From NCBI RefSeq assembly GCF_001439605.1, contig NZ_LMBX01000036.1, positions 465 through 41,034 on the forward strand: 40,570 bases of DNA, given 5' to 3'. A program made the position numbers and the translations under genes. Below the pieces are notes generated by a model. That model had not been told where the DNA came from, did not search any database, and saw only the letters and a program-made list of their open reading frames with translations. Shown piece after piece: positions 1 through 9,985 of this stretch; within the stretch, counting starts at the first letter, position 1; every line of letters starts with the position of its first letter. Source of the stretch: Cytobacillus praedii (lineage in GTDB: Bacteria; Bacillota; Bacilli; Bacillales; Cytobacillaceae).

Positions 1-18
1 ATACACAAAAGCTAAGTG

Positions 19-44
19 CGAAACATTGTTTCGTCTTTTTTTTT
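19..44 (+). terminator. Intrinsic terminator of an upstream gene
   Basis: A CGAAAC/GTTTCG stem (19-24 with 28-33) with a three-base loop is followed by a run of nine T. It probably ends transcription of a gene left of the window. The stem is short. Confidence 0.5.
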
Positions 45-100
45 GTCTATTTTTATCCAAGCTTTTTTGCTCAGTAACAAAAAATCATGTAGACTATACA

Positions 101-140
101 TATAATAGATACTCCTTAGGATCCATCCTAAGGTTTTTTT
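101..140 (+). promoter_or_regulatory. Possible -10 element and leader hairpin before tsaE
   Basis: A TATAAT hexamer lies at 101-106 without a good -35 match 17 bases upstream. Directly after it, a 9-bp inverted repeat (114-122 with 125-133) is followed by seven T (134-140), which looks like an intrinsic terminator. It may end readthrough from upstream, or attenuate the tsaE operon if the -10 is real. About 140 bases of AT-rich leader without other visible features separate it from tsaE. Confidence 0.4.
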
Positions 141-283
141 GTCCAGAATAAGAAGATCGAACTTTTTCTAAAGTTGATTTTTTTCTAGTAAGGTTCTTTA
201 ATAAAGGATAGCTATATAAATAACACTCTTGAAAACAGTCTTTTGAGAAAAGGGACTTAAATGAAAAAAGGTGAGTAATTAAA

Positions 284-739
284 ATGAAGCAATTTGAGTT
301 TATCTCGAACAAGCCCGAAGATACAATGGATTTTTCTAAACGTCTTGCAGAATGTTTAAAGCCTGGCGATGTAATTGCTTTAGAAGGTGATCTTGGTGCA
401 GGAAAGACGACGTTTACAAAAGGATTGGCTCTTGGTTTAGATATCAAAAGAAATGTGAATAGCCCTACCTTTACTATAATTAAAGAGTATCAAGGGAGAA
501 TGCCTCTTTATCATATGGATGTATATCGAGTAGAGGATTCATTTGAAGACTTAGGCTTCGATGAATACTTTGAGGGAAATGGAATTACAGTTGTTGAGTG
601 GGCTCATTTAATAGAGGAACAGCTTCCACAGGAATTATTAATGATATCTCTGTTTTTAGGAGAAAATGGGACAAGAAAAATTGTCGTAACTCCTAAAGGT
701 GAAAGATATGAGGAATTATGTAAGGAGTTTTTTATATGA
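284..739 (+). CDS. tsaE: tRNA t6A biosynthesis ATPase TsaE
   Basis: TsaE is the P-loop ATPase of the bacterial TsaB-TsaD-TsaE complex, which transfers the threonylcarbamoyl group to A37 of ANN-decoding tRNAs in the cytoplasm. The 151-residue product has a Walker A motif GDLGAGKTT at residues 35-43, a Thr-rich stretch NSPTFTI and a Walker B-like segment LYHMDVYR, all typical of the family, and its length is normal. An AAGGTGAG ribosome binding site lies about 8 bases before the ATG. The stop overlaps the tsaB start by four bases (ATGA), so the pair is translationally coupled. It is the first gene of the tsaE-tsaB-rimI-tsaD operon, the order known from Bacillus ydiB-ydiC-rimI-gcp. Confidence 0.95.
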   Translation: MKQFEFISNKPEDTMDFSKRLAECLKPGDVIALEGDLGAGKTTFTKGLALGLDIKRNVNSPTFTIIKEYQGRMPLYHMDVYRVEDSFEDLGFDEYFEGNGITVVEWAHLIEEQLPQELLMISLFLGENGTRKIVVTPKGERYEELCKEFFI

Positions 740-1443
740 AGTTACTTTCGATCGATACGTCTAATTATGCATTAGGTGTGGCCATTTTAGATGGGGACCA
801 GGTGATAGGTGAATATATAACAAATATAAAGAAAAATCACTCTGTACGCGTAATGCCTGCAATTGAAACATTAATGAAAGACTGTGATATGAAGCCAAGT
901 GATCTATCAAAGATTGTTGTTGCTGAAGGCCCGGGCTCATATACTGGGGTTCGAATTGGTGTGACTATTGCAAAGACATTAGCCTGGACATTGAATATCC
1001 CTTTAACAGGAGTTTCGAGCTTAGAGGTACTAGCAGCATCTGCCGGCCGATATTTCGAAGGTGTGATTTCTCCTATATTTGACGCACGCAGAGGTCAAAT
1101 ATATACAGGTCTCTATCAATTCCATGAAGGGAAATTGATTACAAAGAATAAAGATCAGCTGATATTATCTAAGTATTGGGCTGCTGAACTGAAAGAGAGA
1201 AGTGAAAAGGTTCTTTTTATTGGGAACGATTTATTGCTTCATAAAGAAACATTTGAAGGAATAAATGGAACGCAAGCCGTTTTTGCAGAAATAACGGAGC
1301 ACAACCCTCGGCCTGCTGAGCTTGCTTTATTGGGCAGGGATAAGGAAGTCGAAGATATACATTCTTTTGTACCTAACTACATTCGTTTAGCAGAAGCGGA
1401 AGCTAATTGGATCAAAGCGAATAAAGAGAAGATAAGGAAGTAA
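736..1443 (+). CDS. tsaB: tRNA t6A biosynthesis protein TsaB
   Basis: TsaB is an ASKHA-fold pseudo-protease that scaffolds TsaD and TsaE in t6A synthesis. The 235-residue product starts with the family signature LLSIDTSNYALGVAI and carries EGPGSYTGVRIGV near residues 60-75, which matches the TsaB/TsaD family. Length is usual for Bacillaceae. The start overlaps tsaE by four bases, and rimI begins four bases after the stop. TsaB lacks the metal-binding HxxxH motif of TsaD, as expected for the non-catalytic partner. Confidence 0.95.
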   Translation: MKLLSIDTSNYALGVAILDGDQVIGEYITNIKKNHSVRVMPAIETLMKDCDMKPSDLSKIVVAEGPGSYTGVRIGVTIAKTLAWTLNIPLTGVSSLEVLAASAGRYFEGVISPIFDARRGQIYTGLYQFHEGKLITKNKDQLILSKYWAAELKERSEKVLFIGNDLLLHKETFEGINGTQAVFAEITEHNPRPAELALLGRDKEVEDIHSFVPNYIRLAEAEANWIKANKEKIRK

Positions 1444-1447
1444 CAGT

Positions 1448-1897
1448 ATGAATAAGTCTTTAACCTTCCGATTTATGGATATAAATGATGTAGATGACAT
1501 TCTAAAAATTGAGCACGAATCTTTTACCCTTCCATGGAGTAAAGAGGCATTTCTAAATGAGTTAACGACAAATCAATATGCCTTATATATAGGTTTAGAA
1601 GAAGACGGAAAAGTCATTGGCTATTGTGGTGTCTGGATTGTGGTGGATGAAGCTCAAATCACAAATGTGGCTATTCTGCCGGAGTTTCGCGGAAGGAAGC
1701 TCGGTGAGGCATTAATGAGACAAGCGATGGAGGTTGCTTCAGAGAGGGGAGCGAGAACGATGTCACTTGAGGTGCGTGTATCCAACTCTATTGCCCAATC
1801 CCTCTATCGAAAGCTTGGATTTCAAAATGGAGGAATTAGAAAGAACTACTATTCGGATAATCAAGAGGATGCTTTAGTAATGTGGGTGAATTTATGA
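1448..1897 (+). CDS. rimI: Ribosomal-protein-alanine N-acetyltransferase RimI
   Basis: This GNAT-fold acetyltransferase uses acetyl-CoA to acetylate the N-terminal alanine of ribosomal protein S18 in the best studied homologues. The 149-residue product contains the acetyl-CoA loop [15 protein letters not shown] (about residues 76-90) and the C-terminal motif [14 protein letters not shown], both hallmarks of RimI. It sits within the t6A operon, as in many Firmicutes. An AAGGAAG site precedes the ATG. Its stop codon overlaps the preferred tsaD start by four bases. The substrate is inferred from the family. Confidence 0.93.
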   Translation: MNKSLTFRFMDINDVDDILKIEHESFTLPWSKEAFLNELTTNQYALYIGLEEDGKVIGYCGVWIVVDEAQITNVAILPEFRGRKLGEALMRQAMEVASERGARTMSLEVRVSNSIAQSLYRKLGFQNGGIRKNYYSDNQEDALVMWVNL

Positions 1898-2919
1898 CAA
1901 ATAAAGATCAGTTAATTATGGGAATTGAAACAAGCTGTGATGAAACAGCAGTTGCAATAATTAAAAATGGAAGAGAGATTGCTGCAAATGTAGTTGCCTC
2001 CCAAATTGAAAGCCATAAAAGATTTGGCGGTGTTGTTCCAGAGATTGCTTCCCGTCATCATGTCGAGCAAATTACGATTGTGTTAGAAGAAGCATTAAAT
2101 CAGGCAAATATCAGTTACGAAGATCTGAGTGCTATTGCCGTAACGGAAGGACCTGGATTAGTTGGGGCGCTTTTAGTGGGGGTAAATGCGGCAAAGGCCG
2201 TTGCTTTTGCTCATGGGATTCCGTTAGTTGGGGTCCATCATATAGCTGGCCATATTTATGCAAATCGACTTGTAACGGAGATGACATTTCCTTTGCTATC
2301 ACTTGTCGTGTCGGGTGGACATACAGAACTTGTGTATATGAAAGAGCATGGTCATTTTGAAGTTATTGGCGAAACAAGGGATGATGCTGCTGGAGAAGCC
2401 TATGATAAAGTAGCAAGAACATTAAATCTGCCTTATCCTGGCGGACCACATATTGATCGGTTAGCACAGGAGGGAGAGCCTTCTATTTCATTGCCACGTG
2501 CATGGCTGGAGGAAGGCTCCTATGATTTTAGCTTCAGTGGATTAAAGTCTGCGGTTATTAACACAGTCCACAATGCAGAACAAAGGGGCGAAAAGATTAA
2601 GCCTGAGGATTTGGCGGCAAGCTTTCAACAAAGTGTGATTGATGTACTTGTAACTAAAACAAGTAAGGCTGCAAAAGAATATAACATAAAACAGGTACTA
2701 TTAGCTGGTGGTGTAGCAGCTAATAAAGGTTTGCGTAAAGCTTTACAGGAAGAGTTTATAAAGCTTCCTGAATGTGAGCTAGTTATCCCGCCGTTATCCC
2801 TATGTACAGACAATGCGGCAATGATCGCTGCTGCAGGGAGCGTTTTATTTGAAAAAGGGATACAATCAACAATGGCGTTGAATGCAAATCCAGGTCTCGA
2901 TATTACTATCCACAATTAA
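1894..2919 (+). CDS. tsaD: tRNA N6-threonylcarbamoyladenosine transferase TsaD
   Basis: TsaD (formerly Gcp/YgjD) is the catalytic, metal-binding ASKHA protein that joins threonylcarbamoyl to A37 of tRNA. The sequence shows GIETSCDET near the N-terminus, [13 protein letters not shown], the metal-binding histidines H116 and H120 in HHIAGH, and [14 protein letters not shown] chose ATG 1894 (341 residues) over the longer frame from GTG 1882, because GGGTGA lies at proper distance before 1894 and the ATG overlaps the rimI stop as ATGA. It is the last gene of the operon and is followed by a strong hairpin terminator. Confidence 0.96.
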   Translation: MTNKDQLIMGIETSCDETAVAIIKNGREIAANVVASQIESHKRFGGVVPEIASRHHVEQITIVLEEALNQANISYEDLSAIAVTEGPGLVGALLVGVNAAKAVAFAHGIPLVGVHHIAGHIYANRLVTEMTFPLLSLVVSGGHTELVYMKEHGHFEVIGETRDDAAGEAYDKVARTLNLPYPGGPHIDRLAQEGEPSISLPRAWLEEGSYDFSFSGLKSAVINTVHNAEQRGEKIKPEDLAASFQQSVIDVLVTKTSKAAKEYNIKQVLLAGGVAANKGLRKALQEEFIKLPECELVIPPLSLCTDNAAMIAAAGSVLFEKGIQSTMALNANPGLDITIHN

Positions 2920-3096
2920 GGAACAACTAGGAAGAAGTCCTCATTGGAAAATGGGGACTTTCTTGTGGATAAATAGAAAAATCAGATAATTTTCGTAAAA
3001 ATTGTGGATAAGAAGAGTTTTTATTGTGGATAATGTGGAAAAGTCTGTGGAAGTCTTTTATTTCAGGCTATATTTTGTGAATAGTTTTGTGGACAA
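2906..3096. promoter_or_regulatory. DnaA-box cluster downstream of tsaD
   Basis: Three perfect copies of TGTGGATAA, the reverse complement of the DnaA box TTATCCACA, lie at 2964-2972, 3003-3011 and 3025-3033. One-mismatch copies lie at 3034-3042 (TGTGGAAAA), 3076-3084 (TGTGAATAG) and 3088-3096 (TGTGGACAA), and a weaker one at 3046-3054. One copy in the opposite orientation (CTATCCACA) is at 2906-2914, inside the end of tsaD. Apart from that copy all share one orientation. In B. subtilis, as I recall, one of the oriC-proximal DnaA-box clusters lies in the same place, next to gcp (tsaD). The likely role is binding or titrating DnaA, not acting as an origin. Confidence 0.75.
2935..2964 (+). terminator. 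Terminator of the tsaE-tsaD operon
   Basis: An 11-bp stem (2935-2945 with 2950-2960, one G-T wobble) encloses a GGAA tetraloop and runs into a T-rich tail, 15 bases after the tsaD stop. Confidence 0.85.
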
Positions 3097-3135
3097 AAAA
3101 GGAACAAAGGGTGTATATATCCCCAGTTCCTTTTT
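3095..3135. terminator. Bidirectional terminator between tsaD and the ABC-F gene
   Basis: The A-rich arm AAAAAGGAAC (3096-3105) pairs with GTTCCTTTTT (3126-3135), with an inner GGG/CCC pairing. T tails exist on both strands, so it can serve both the convergent ABC-F gene and the tsa operon. Confidence 0.65.
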
Positions 3136-3142
3136 CATATGC

Positions 3143-3287
3143 TAGCTTCAGCGCCTATCGCCTATCAAACTTCAGGTCCTCTCTACGATAAGTCGACATC
3201 AATACGCTTTCATTCATTGTGTTTCCTTTATCGAAAGAACCAGCCCTTCTGCGTTTGTACGGTGATGACCAAGGCGCTTCCGCTTTT
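3143..3287. repeat. Possible degenerate Bacillaceae dispersed repeat with paired ends
   Basis: The segment starts with TAGCTTCAGCGCCTA and ends with AAGGCGCTTCCGCTTTT. Its ends form a 7-bp perfect pair (AGCGCCT at 3150-3156, AGGCGCT at 3272-3278). This boundary pattern matches, from memory, a roughly 100-150 base repeat scattered through many Bacillaceae genomes. The middle is diverged. It fills the space up to the ABC-F stop codon. Only one copy is visible here, so its repeat nature is an inference. Confidence 0.35.
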
Positions 3288-3288
3288 C

Positions 3289-5211
3289 TTAATCTGCTAA
3301 TTCGGTCCATTCTTCGACCAGTTCGTCTAATTTAACTTTTGCCTCATTGTTTTTATTCGTAATCTCCAGTACTTTTTCATGATCTTGGTAAACCTCAGGC
3401 TCACATAATTGCTGCTCATAGTCAGATATTAAAACTTCCAACTCTCCGATTTGCCTTTCTACCTCTTCTAATCTCCTTTGGCGCTGTCTTTCCACTTTTT
3501 TCGCTTCTTTATCAAGCTGATAGCTGGTTTTTTCCTGACTACCCTGCTGTGGTGCAGAACTTTTTTGAACGGAGTTTAATGCCTTTAATTCTTCTTGCTC
3601 TTGTTTCTTTTCAATATAATAGTCATAATCACCAAGGTACTCGGTTGTGCCATTTTTGCTAAGTTCAATTACCTTTGTTGTAATCCGGTTGATAAAGTAG
3701 CGGTCATGAGAAACGAAAAGGATAGTCCCAGGATAATCGATAAGTGCGTTTTCTAATATTTCTTTACTATCTAAATCAAGATGGTTAGTAGGCTCGTCCA
3801 GAATTAAAAAATTTGCCCGCTGCATCATTAACTTAGCTAGTGCAAGACGAGCTTTTTCTCCTCCGCTTAAGGTGGATACATTCTTTAATACATCATCACC
3901 AGAGAAGAGGAAATTTCCTAACACAGTGCGGATATCCTTCTCTGGCTTTAGTGGAAATTCATCCCAAAGCTCATTTAAAACACGCTTGTTCGATGATAGT
4001 TCAGCTTGTTCCTGATCATAGTATCCAATGAAAACATTTGAACCCTGCTGAAAATGACCAGCAATAGGAGATAATCTATCAATGATTGTTTTTAAAAGAG
4101 TAGATTTTCCAACCCCATTTGGCCCCACAAGAGCGATGCTTTCCCCTCTAGTAATTCGGAAGGAAATACTATTTGAAATTTCTTCTCCATGATAACCAAT
4201 AGCAATTGAGTCTGCCTTCAATACTTCATTTCCCGATTGTCTTTCAATTTGGAAGCCAAATGAGGCTGATTTTTCATCGCCTAGAGGCCTGTCCATTACT
4301 TCCATTTTTTCAAGCTGCTTTCGGCGGCTCTGAGCTCTTTTCGTTGTGGAAGCACGTGCAAGATTTCGTTGAATGAAATCCTGAAGCTTTGCTACTTCCT
4401 CCTGCTGTTTTTCATATTCCTTCATTTCACGTTCAAAATTTGCTGCCTTCTGGTCGAGATAGGCGCTGTAATTCCCGGTATATTTGCGAATTTGAAGTCT
4501 CGACAATTCGTAAACCTGGGTAACCACTTTATCTAAAAAATAGCGGTCATGTGAGACAATTAAAATGGCCCCATCATAGCTCTGTAAATATTGCTCTAAC
4601 CAAGTTAACGTATCAATATCTAAATGATTGGTAGGCTCATCCAGGATTAAAATGTCGGGTTTAGTTAATAGTAGCTTTCCGAGAGCAAGTCTAGTCTTCT
4701 GTCCCCCGCTTAGTGTTGATACTTTTGTATCGTAGCTGAAGGAATGAAAATTCAAACCGTGGAGAACGGAACGGATATCTGATTCGTATTGATAGCCGCC
4801 TTCCTCTTTGAATTGAACTTGGCGTTTGTCATATTCGGACAAAATTCGCTCATATTCTTGCTGATTTTCCATCGCTTCGGGATCAGACATACGTTCTTCA
4901 AGCCTGCGCAATTCTTTTTCTTGGGTTTGAAAATGCGCAAAAACGGTTAACATTTCATTCCAAATGGATTGATCGGATTCCAAGCCCGTATTTTGCGCTA
5001 AATAACCAATTTTTACATCCTTAGGCTTAATAATTTCTCCAGAATCATAAGACATCTGACCTGCGATAATTTTTAAAAGAGTAGATTTACCTGCTCCATT
5101 ACGTCCTACCAGAGCAATACGATCTCTTGTTTGCACTTCTAGCTTTATATTCGATAAAATAGGATCAGCACCAAAGTTTTTCATTAATTGATTTACTTGT
5201 AATAAAATCAT
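3289..5211 (-). CDS. ydiF: ABC-F family ATPase, YdiF-like
   Basis: ABC-F proteins are soluble twin-ATPase factors that act on the ribosome rather than in membranes. The roughly 640-residue product has two nucleotide-binding domains, each with Walker A (GRNGAGKST and GPNGVGKST), the signature LSGGQKTRLALGK or LSGGEKARLALAK, and Walker B LILDEPTNHLD. A charged interdomain linker carries the family's P-site tRNA interaction motif region, and a C-terminal coiled coil rich in Glu, Lys and Arg follows. I prefer ATG 5211 over the GTG at 5220, because that GTG is part of the AGAGGTG ribosome binding site. Position next to tsaD and moaC matches ydiF of B. subtilis. The specific function is uncertain; housekeeping translation support is more likely than resistance. 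Confidence 0.9.
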   Translation of the reverse strand: MILLQVNQLMKNFGADPILSNIKLEVQTRDRIALVGRNGAGKSTLLKIIAGQMSYDSGEIIKPKDVKIGYLAQNTGLESDQSIWNEMLTVFAHFQTQEKELRRLEERMSDPEAMENQQEYERILSEYDKRQVQFKEEGGYQYESDIRSVLHGLNFHSFSYDTKVSTLSGGQKTRLALGKLLLTKPDILILDEPTNHLDIDTLTWLEQYLQSYDGAILIVSHDRYFLDKVVTQVYELSRLQIRKYTGNYSAYLDQKAANFEREMKEYEKQQEEVAKLQDFIQRNLARASTTKRAQSRRKQLEKMEVMDRPLGDEKSASFGFQIERQSGNEVLKADSIAIGYHGEEISNSISFRITRGESIALVGPNGVGKSTLLKTIIDRLSPIAGHFQQGSNVFIGYYDQEQAELSSNKRVLNELWDEFPLKPEKDIRTVLGNFLFSGDDVLKNVSTLSGGEKARLALAKLMMQRANFLILDEPTNHLDLDSKEILENALIDYPGTILFVSHDRYFINRITTKVIELSKNGTTEYLGDYDYYIEKKQEQEELKALNSVQKSSAPQQGSQEKTSYQLDKEAKKVERQRQRRLEEVERQIGELEVLISDYEQQLCEPEVYQDHEKVLEITNKNNEAKVKLDELVEEWTELAD

Positions 5212-5357
5212 TTTTTTCACCTCTATATTCTAGAGTTAGTGTAACTCATTCATATATGATGGGCAATAACCGATGCTTTTTGCGTAAGTGAATGATTGTA
5301 CAAATTGCATACAAATGGATAAAAATAGTGTATCATTTTGTAGAGAGGTGTATGTAC

Positions 5358-5846
5358 ATGACAGATTTTACTCATTTTAATCAAGAGGGCCGAGCAAAAA
5401 TGGTTGATGTAAGTAATAAGCCTGAAACAGTCCGAACAGCGATTGCTCACTCAAGTATTATTGTCAATAAAGAAATATATGAGAAAATTACTTCTAATAA
5501 AATGAAAAAAGGGGATGTCCTTGCAGTCGCTCAAGTAGCAGGAGTAATGGCGTGCAAGAAGACCTGGGAAATCATCCCGATGTGTCACCCTATCCCGCTT
5601 ACAGGTGTGGATATATCTTTCTCATGGGAAAAAGATAAAGAGGAATACATCCTATTAATTACAGCATCTGCTAAAACAAAAGGAAATACTGGCGTCGAGA
5701 TGGAAGCGCTAACAGCTGCATCTGTCTGTGCTTTGACTGTTTACGATATGTGTAAGGCGATTGATAAAGGAATGATTATTGGCAGAACGTATTTAGTTGA
5801 AAAAACGGGCGGTAAAAATGGTGACTTTAAAAGAGACACAATATAA
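5358..5846 (+). CDS. moaC: Cyclic pyranopterin monophosphate synthase MoaC
   Basis: MoaC works with MoaA in the first step of molybdenum cofactor synthesis, making cyclic pyranopterin monophosphate. The protein shows DVSNKPET at the N-terminus, the MCHPIPLTG motif, [26 protein letters not shown] and the C-terminal [11 protein letters not shown], all conserved in the family. ATG 5358 is chosen because GAGAGGTG ends 7 bases upstream; the ATG at 5352 is too close and further upstream starts have no binding site. Length is about 162 residues, slightly shorter than most. It sits 26 bases before rex, in the same order as ydiG-ydiH of B. subtilis, and is away from other moa genes. Confidence 0.93.
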   Translation: MTDFTHFNQEGRAKMVDVSNKPETVRTAIAHSSIIVNKEIYEKITSNKMKKGDVLAVAQVAGVMACKKTWEIIPMCHPIPLTGVDISFSWEKDKEEYILLITASAKTKGNTGVEMEALTAASVCALTVYDMCKAIDKGMIIGRTYLVEKTGGKNGDFKRDTI

Positions 5847-5872
5847 TGTAACTTTGGGAGAGTGGATGAAAA

Positions 5873-6529
5873 ATGGCGAATGAATCAGTAAAAATTCCGC
5901 AAGCAACTGCGAAAAGGCTCCCTTTGTACTATCGATTTCTAAAAAATTTACATTCCTCTGGCAAGCAAAGGGTATCATCTGCTGAGCTAAGTGAGGCAGT
6001 TAAGGTTGACTCTGCAACCATTCGCAGGGATTTTTCCTACTTCGGAGCATTAGGGAAAAAGGGATATGGATATAACGTCAATTATTTGCTTACCTTTTTT
6101 CGCAAGACTTTAGACCAGGATGAACTGACAAAGGTAGCATTAATTGGAGTAGGGAATTTAGGTACTGCTTTTTTGAACTATAACTTTTTGAAAAATAATA
6201 ATACAAAAATTGAAGTAGCTTTTGATGTAGACGTTAATAAAGTCGGTACAAAAATTGGGGAAGTCCCGGTTTTCCATATGGATGATTTAGAAAAAGTGAT
6301 TGAAGAACATAATATTCAAGTAGCAATATTAACTGTTCCTGCTCCTGCTGCACAATCAATCGCTGACCGGATCGTTCAGGGTAGTGTAAATGGAATTTTG
6401 AACTTTACTCCAGCCAGACTATCTGTCCCATCTACAATTAGAATTCATCATATTGATTTAGCTGTAGAGCTTCAGTCACTTATCTATTTCTTAAAGCATT
6501 ACCCGACAGAAAATGAAAGAGAAGAGTAA
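5873..6529 (+). CDS. rex: Redox-sensing transcriptional repressor Rex
   Basis: Rex is a homodimeric repressor that binds DNA when NAD+ dominates and lets go when NADH rises, so it derepresses fermentation and respiration genes at low oxygen. The 218-residue protein has an N-terminal winged helix (about residues 1-80, including [25 protein letters not shown]) and a Rossmann NAD(H) domain with GVGNLG at residues 92-97. The C-terminal helix [15 protein letters not shown] is the domain-swapping helix of the family. A GGGAGAG site precedes the ATG. A strong hairpin ends the gene. No clear Rex operator was seen in the flanks. Confidence 0.95.
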   Translation: MANESVKIPQATAKRLPLYYRFLKNLHSSGKQRVSSAELSEAVKVDSATIRRDFSYFGALGKKGYGYNVNYLLTFFRKTLDQDELTKVALIGVGNLGTAFLNYNFLKNNNTKIEVAFDVDVNKVGTKIGEVPVFHMDDLEKVIEEHNIQVAILTVPAPAAQSIADRIVQGSVNGILNFTPARLSVPSTIRIHHIDLAVELQSLIYFLKHYPTENEREE

Positions 6530-6534
6530 AATAC

Positions 6535-6576
6535 AAAAATAAATGAGCCTCTCAAAATGGAGGCTCATTTATTTTT
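6535..6576. terminator. Bidirectional terminator between rex and ydiK
   Basis: A 17-bp perfect stem (6535-6551 with 6560-6576) with an 8-base loop has A-rich and T-rich ends, so it works on both strands. It overlaps the last codons of the convergent ydiK gene. Confidence 0.9.
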
Positions 6577-6771
6577 TAGGCTATTCTTTATTTTGAAATG
6601 AAAAGCAACCATGCGCAGCCCGCCGCCTAAGTCAAAGGTTGCTATAATAATTAGAAATACAGTGAAAACTCCCCAGCCTTGTTCTCTTTGAATATTTTGA
6701 ATAGCAATGTATGTAAAGAGGAGACCGAGAATAATATAGATAATGCCCGAAAATAAAGGTGACCTTCTCAT
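6565..6771 (-). CDS. ydiK: Small membrane protein YdiK (DUF4305-like)
   Basis: This 68-residue protein has two predicted membrane helices (about residues 8-25 and 35-55) joined by a short loop containing QNIQREQGWGVF. The N-terminal MRRSP and overall pattern match YdiK of B. subtilis, a protein of unknown function. The ATG overlaps the stop of the upstream CPBP gene by four bases, so both are one unit. The last codons lie in the shared terminator hairpin. Confidence 0.8.
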   Translation of the reverse strand: MRRSPLFSGIIYIILGLLFTYIAIQNIQREQGWGVFTVFLIIIATFDLGGGLRMVAFHFKIKNSLKNK

Positions 6772-7499
6772 ATAAATCCTCCAATAAAAGATTGTATTTT
6801 TTCCATTTTTTCCAGCCAGTTTTCTATAGGCTCCTTATTAAGCTGGAGAATGACAACAAGTGTATTCATTGTCACATGTGCGAAGATTGGTACGATAATC
6901 CGCTTTGTTTTTACATATAGAAAAGCAAACGTAAATCCCATTGCAGAATATAAAAGCGTATGTTCAATCTCTGCATGTGCTAGGGAGAAAATGACAGAGC
7001 TGATTAATGCGGATAAAAAAAAGTTCAATCGTTTATTTAGAGAACCAAAAATGATTTTCCGAAAAACGATTTCTTCCAATATTGGTCCGATGATGGAACT
7101 GACGATTATTACGGCAGGGAAGGTTTTGATAAGCATTAGGATGTCTTGTGTATTTTCGGAACCCATTTCAATGCCGATGATGTTTTCGATACTTGCCGCC
7201 ATTATTTGTGCGAAATAGGCTAGGAAGATTCCGCCCACTGCCCATGCGATAGAAGCAGGAACAGAAGAAGCTTCCCGTAATTCACGGACTGTTTTCATTT
7301 CTTTCCGTAATAACGCAAGAGTAATGATGAAAGTAATGGCGAAGCTAATGACAATCCAATAAGGAACGGAAAGTATTTGCATTTCCTCAGGACTCTTGCC
7401 AAAAAAATTACCGGCAAACATGAGAAGGGGAACGCCTATAATCCCTGAAAATTGCATGGCGATATATGCAATTAGAATGATCCAGTATTCTTTTTTCAA
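6768..7499 (-). CDS. ydiL: CPBP family intramembrane metalloprotease, YdiL-like
   Basis: CPBP (Abi, Rce1-like) proteins are membrane-embedded metalloproteases; bacterial members have been linked to bacteriocin immunity or cell-surface processing. The 243-residue protein shows about eight hydrophobic segments and the three family motifs: EEIVFR with E142, E143 and R147; FSLAH ending at H175; and HVTMN with H208 and N212. These are the expected active-site residues, so it should be active. It is followed by ydiK with a four-base overlap and is divergent from groES. The same gene holds this place in B. subtilis. Substrate unknown. Confidence 0.88.
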   Translation of the reverse strand: MKKEYWIILIAYIAMQFSGIIGVPLLMFAGNFFGKSPEEMQILSVPYWIVISFAITFIITLALLRKEMKTVRELREASSVPASIAWAVGGIFLAYFAQIMAASIENIIGIEMGSENTQDILMLIKTFPAVIIVSSIIGPILEEIVFRKIIFGSLNKRLNFFLSALISSVIFSLAHAEIEHTLLYSAMGFTFAFLYVKTKRIIVPIFAHVTMNTLVVILQLNKEPIENWLEKMEKIQSFIGGFI

Positions 7500-7694
7500 T
7501 GTATTGTCTCCTTCAATTAGGTTGGTTGGCTAAAGATGCTTATATACTCGTTACATGCCCATCTTTCATTGTACTCATAATTTGGTTCCAGTTTCAAATA
7601 GAACCATTCGATAGTCATAACTATTGCAAAATAATACAATGACAGATGCAAATTTTTGCTGTGAATATTTTTTGTAAAAATTTGAGCTTCACCC

Positions 7695-7726
7695 TTGCAA
7701 ATAGAGTTCGTTTTCTTTAATATAAT
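7695..7726 (+). promoter_or_regulatory. Probable sigma-A promoter of groESL
   Basis: TTGCAA at 7695-7700 can act as -35. A TAATAT at 7718-7723 gives 17-base spacing, while a perfect TATAAT at 7721-7726 gives 20. Transcription would start just at the CIRCE element, which fits repression by HrcA. Confidence 0.65.
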
Positions 7727-7733
7727 AATTGTG

Positions 7734-7760
7734 TTAGCACTCAGAAGGATAGAGTGCTAA
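7734..7760. promoter_or_regulatory. CIRCE operator (HrcA binding site) of groESL
   Basis: TTAGCACTC (7734-7742), nine bases, GAGTGCTAA (7752-7760) is a perfect match to the CIRCE consensus. HrcA binds it and represses groESL until heat or misfolded protein titrates GroEL. This is class I heat-shock control as known in Bacillus. Confidence 0.98.
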
Positions 7761-7798
7761 TAAAAAATAATACATATAAATTGAGGAGGTTGTTTCAC

Positions 7799-8083
7799 TT
7801 GTTAAAGCCACTAGGTGATCGAATTATTATCGAGCTTGTTGAAACCGAAGAAAAAACTGCAAGCGGCATCGTTTTGCCGGACACTGCTAAAGAAAAGCCT
7901 CAAGAAGGTAAAGTTGTAGCTGTAGGTACTGGACGCGTTCTTGAAAATGGTGAGCGTGTAGCCCTTGAAGTTGCTAACGGCGACCGTATCATCTTCTCAA
8001 AATATGCTGGAACAGAAGTGAAATACGAAGGCAAAGAATACTTGATTTTACGTGAAAACGATATTCTTGCTATTATCGGTTAA
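7799..8083 (+). CDS. groES: Co-chaperonin GroES
   Basis: GroES is the heptameric lid of the GroEL folding chamber in the cytoplasm. The true start is TTG 7799, giving [14 protein letters not shown] at the N-terminus and 94 residues, the normal length. GAGGAGGT at 7783-7790 ends 8 bases before the TTG; the longer frame from 7754 would begin inside CIRCE and has no binding site. The mobile-loop region [12 protein letters not shown] and the core [15 protein letters not shown] are intact. It is cotranscribed with groEL from the CIRCE promoter. Confidence 0.97.
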   Translation: MLKPLGDRIIIELVETEEKTASGIVLPDTAKEKPQEGKVVAVGTGRVLENGERVALEVANGDRIIFSKYAGTEVKYEGKEYLILRENDILAIIG

Positions 8084-8130
8084 TTGACAATACACAAATA
8101 AATTCTAAAAGATAACTTTTCATATTCTAG

Positions 8131-9774
<1,644 letters not shown>

Positions 9775-9784
9775 TCTGTCCCTC

Positions 9785-9809
9785 AAACCCTTGATATGAC
9801 TGGGTTTTG
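9785..9809 (+). terminator. Weak terminator after groEL
   Basis: AAACCC (9785-9790) pairs with GGGTTT (9802-9807), followed by a short T-rich end. It is small, but lies 10 bases after the groEL stop. Confidence 0.4.
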
Positions 9810-9857
9810 TAGTAAGATGAGAGTGGTTTGCTAACATTTTACTAACATTGAGGTAAA

Positions 9858-9920
9858 TTAACGGAGGCTTCTCATAAGTTCAGCGAACTTTTGAGAGGCT
9901 TCTTTTTTCATTTCTTTAAA
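9858..9920 (-). pseudogene. Remnant of a tyrosine recombinase gene, 3' end (copy 1)
   Basis: On the minus strand the frame reads MKKEASQKFAELMRSLR followed by TAA (9858-9860). This is the usual last helix of phage-type tyrosine recombinases, which end in a KEASxKFxELM pattern. No catalytic part remains nearby. The downstream TTAGTAAAATGTTAGCAAA sequence recurs in diverged form after copy 4. It marks an old integration just after groEL. Confidence 0.7.
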
Positions 9921-9985
9921 TATGTTGAGCTACAAATAGGTTGAAAAGTATCTAGAAACATATAGGTGAAACCGAATCTGAAATA

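Noticed and set aside
1..283. T-box or riboswitch upstream of tsaE
   Set aside because: Only two short hairpins are present; no T-box sequence or known aptamer pattern was seen.
94..447. Minus-strand frame over the tsaE leader
   Set aside because: It overlaps the tsaE coding region and two hairpins, has low-complexity content and no start signal.
2906..3096. Replication origin
   Set aside because: DnaA boxes are clustered, but there is no dnaA or dnaN gene and I noted no AT-rich 13-mer array; a titration or control site fits better.
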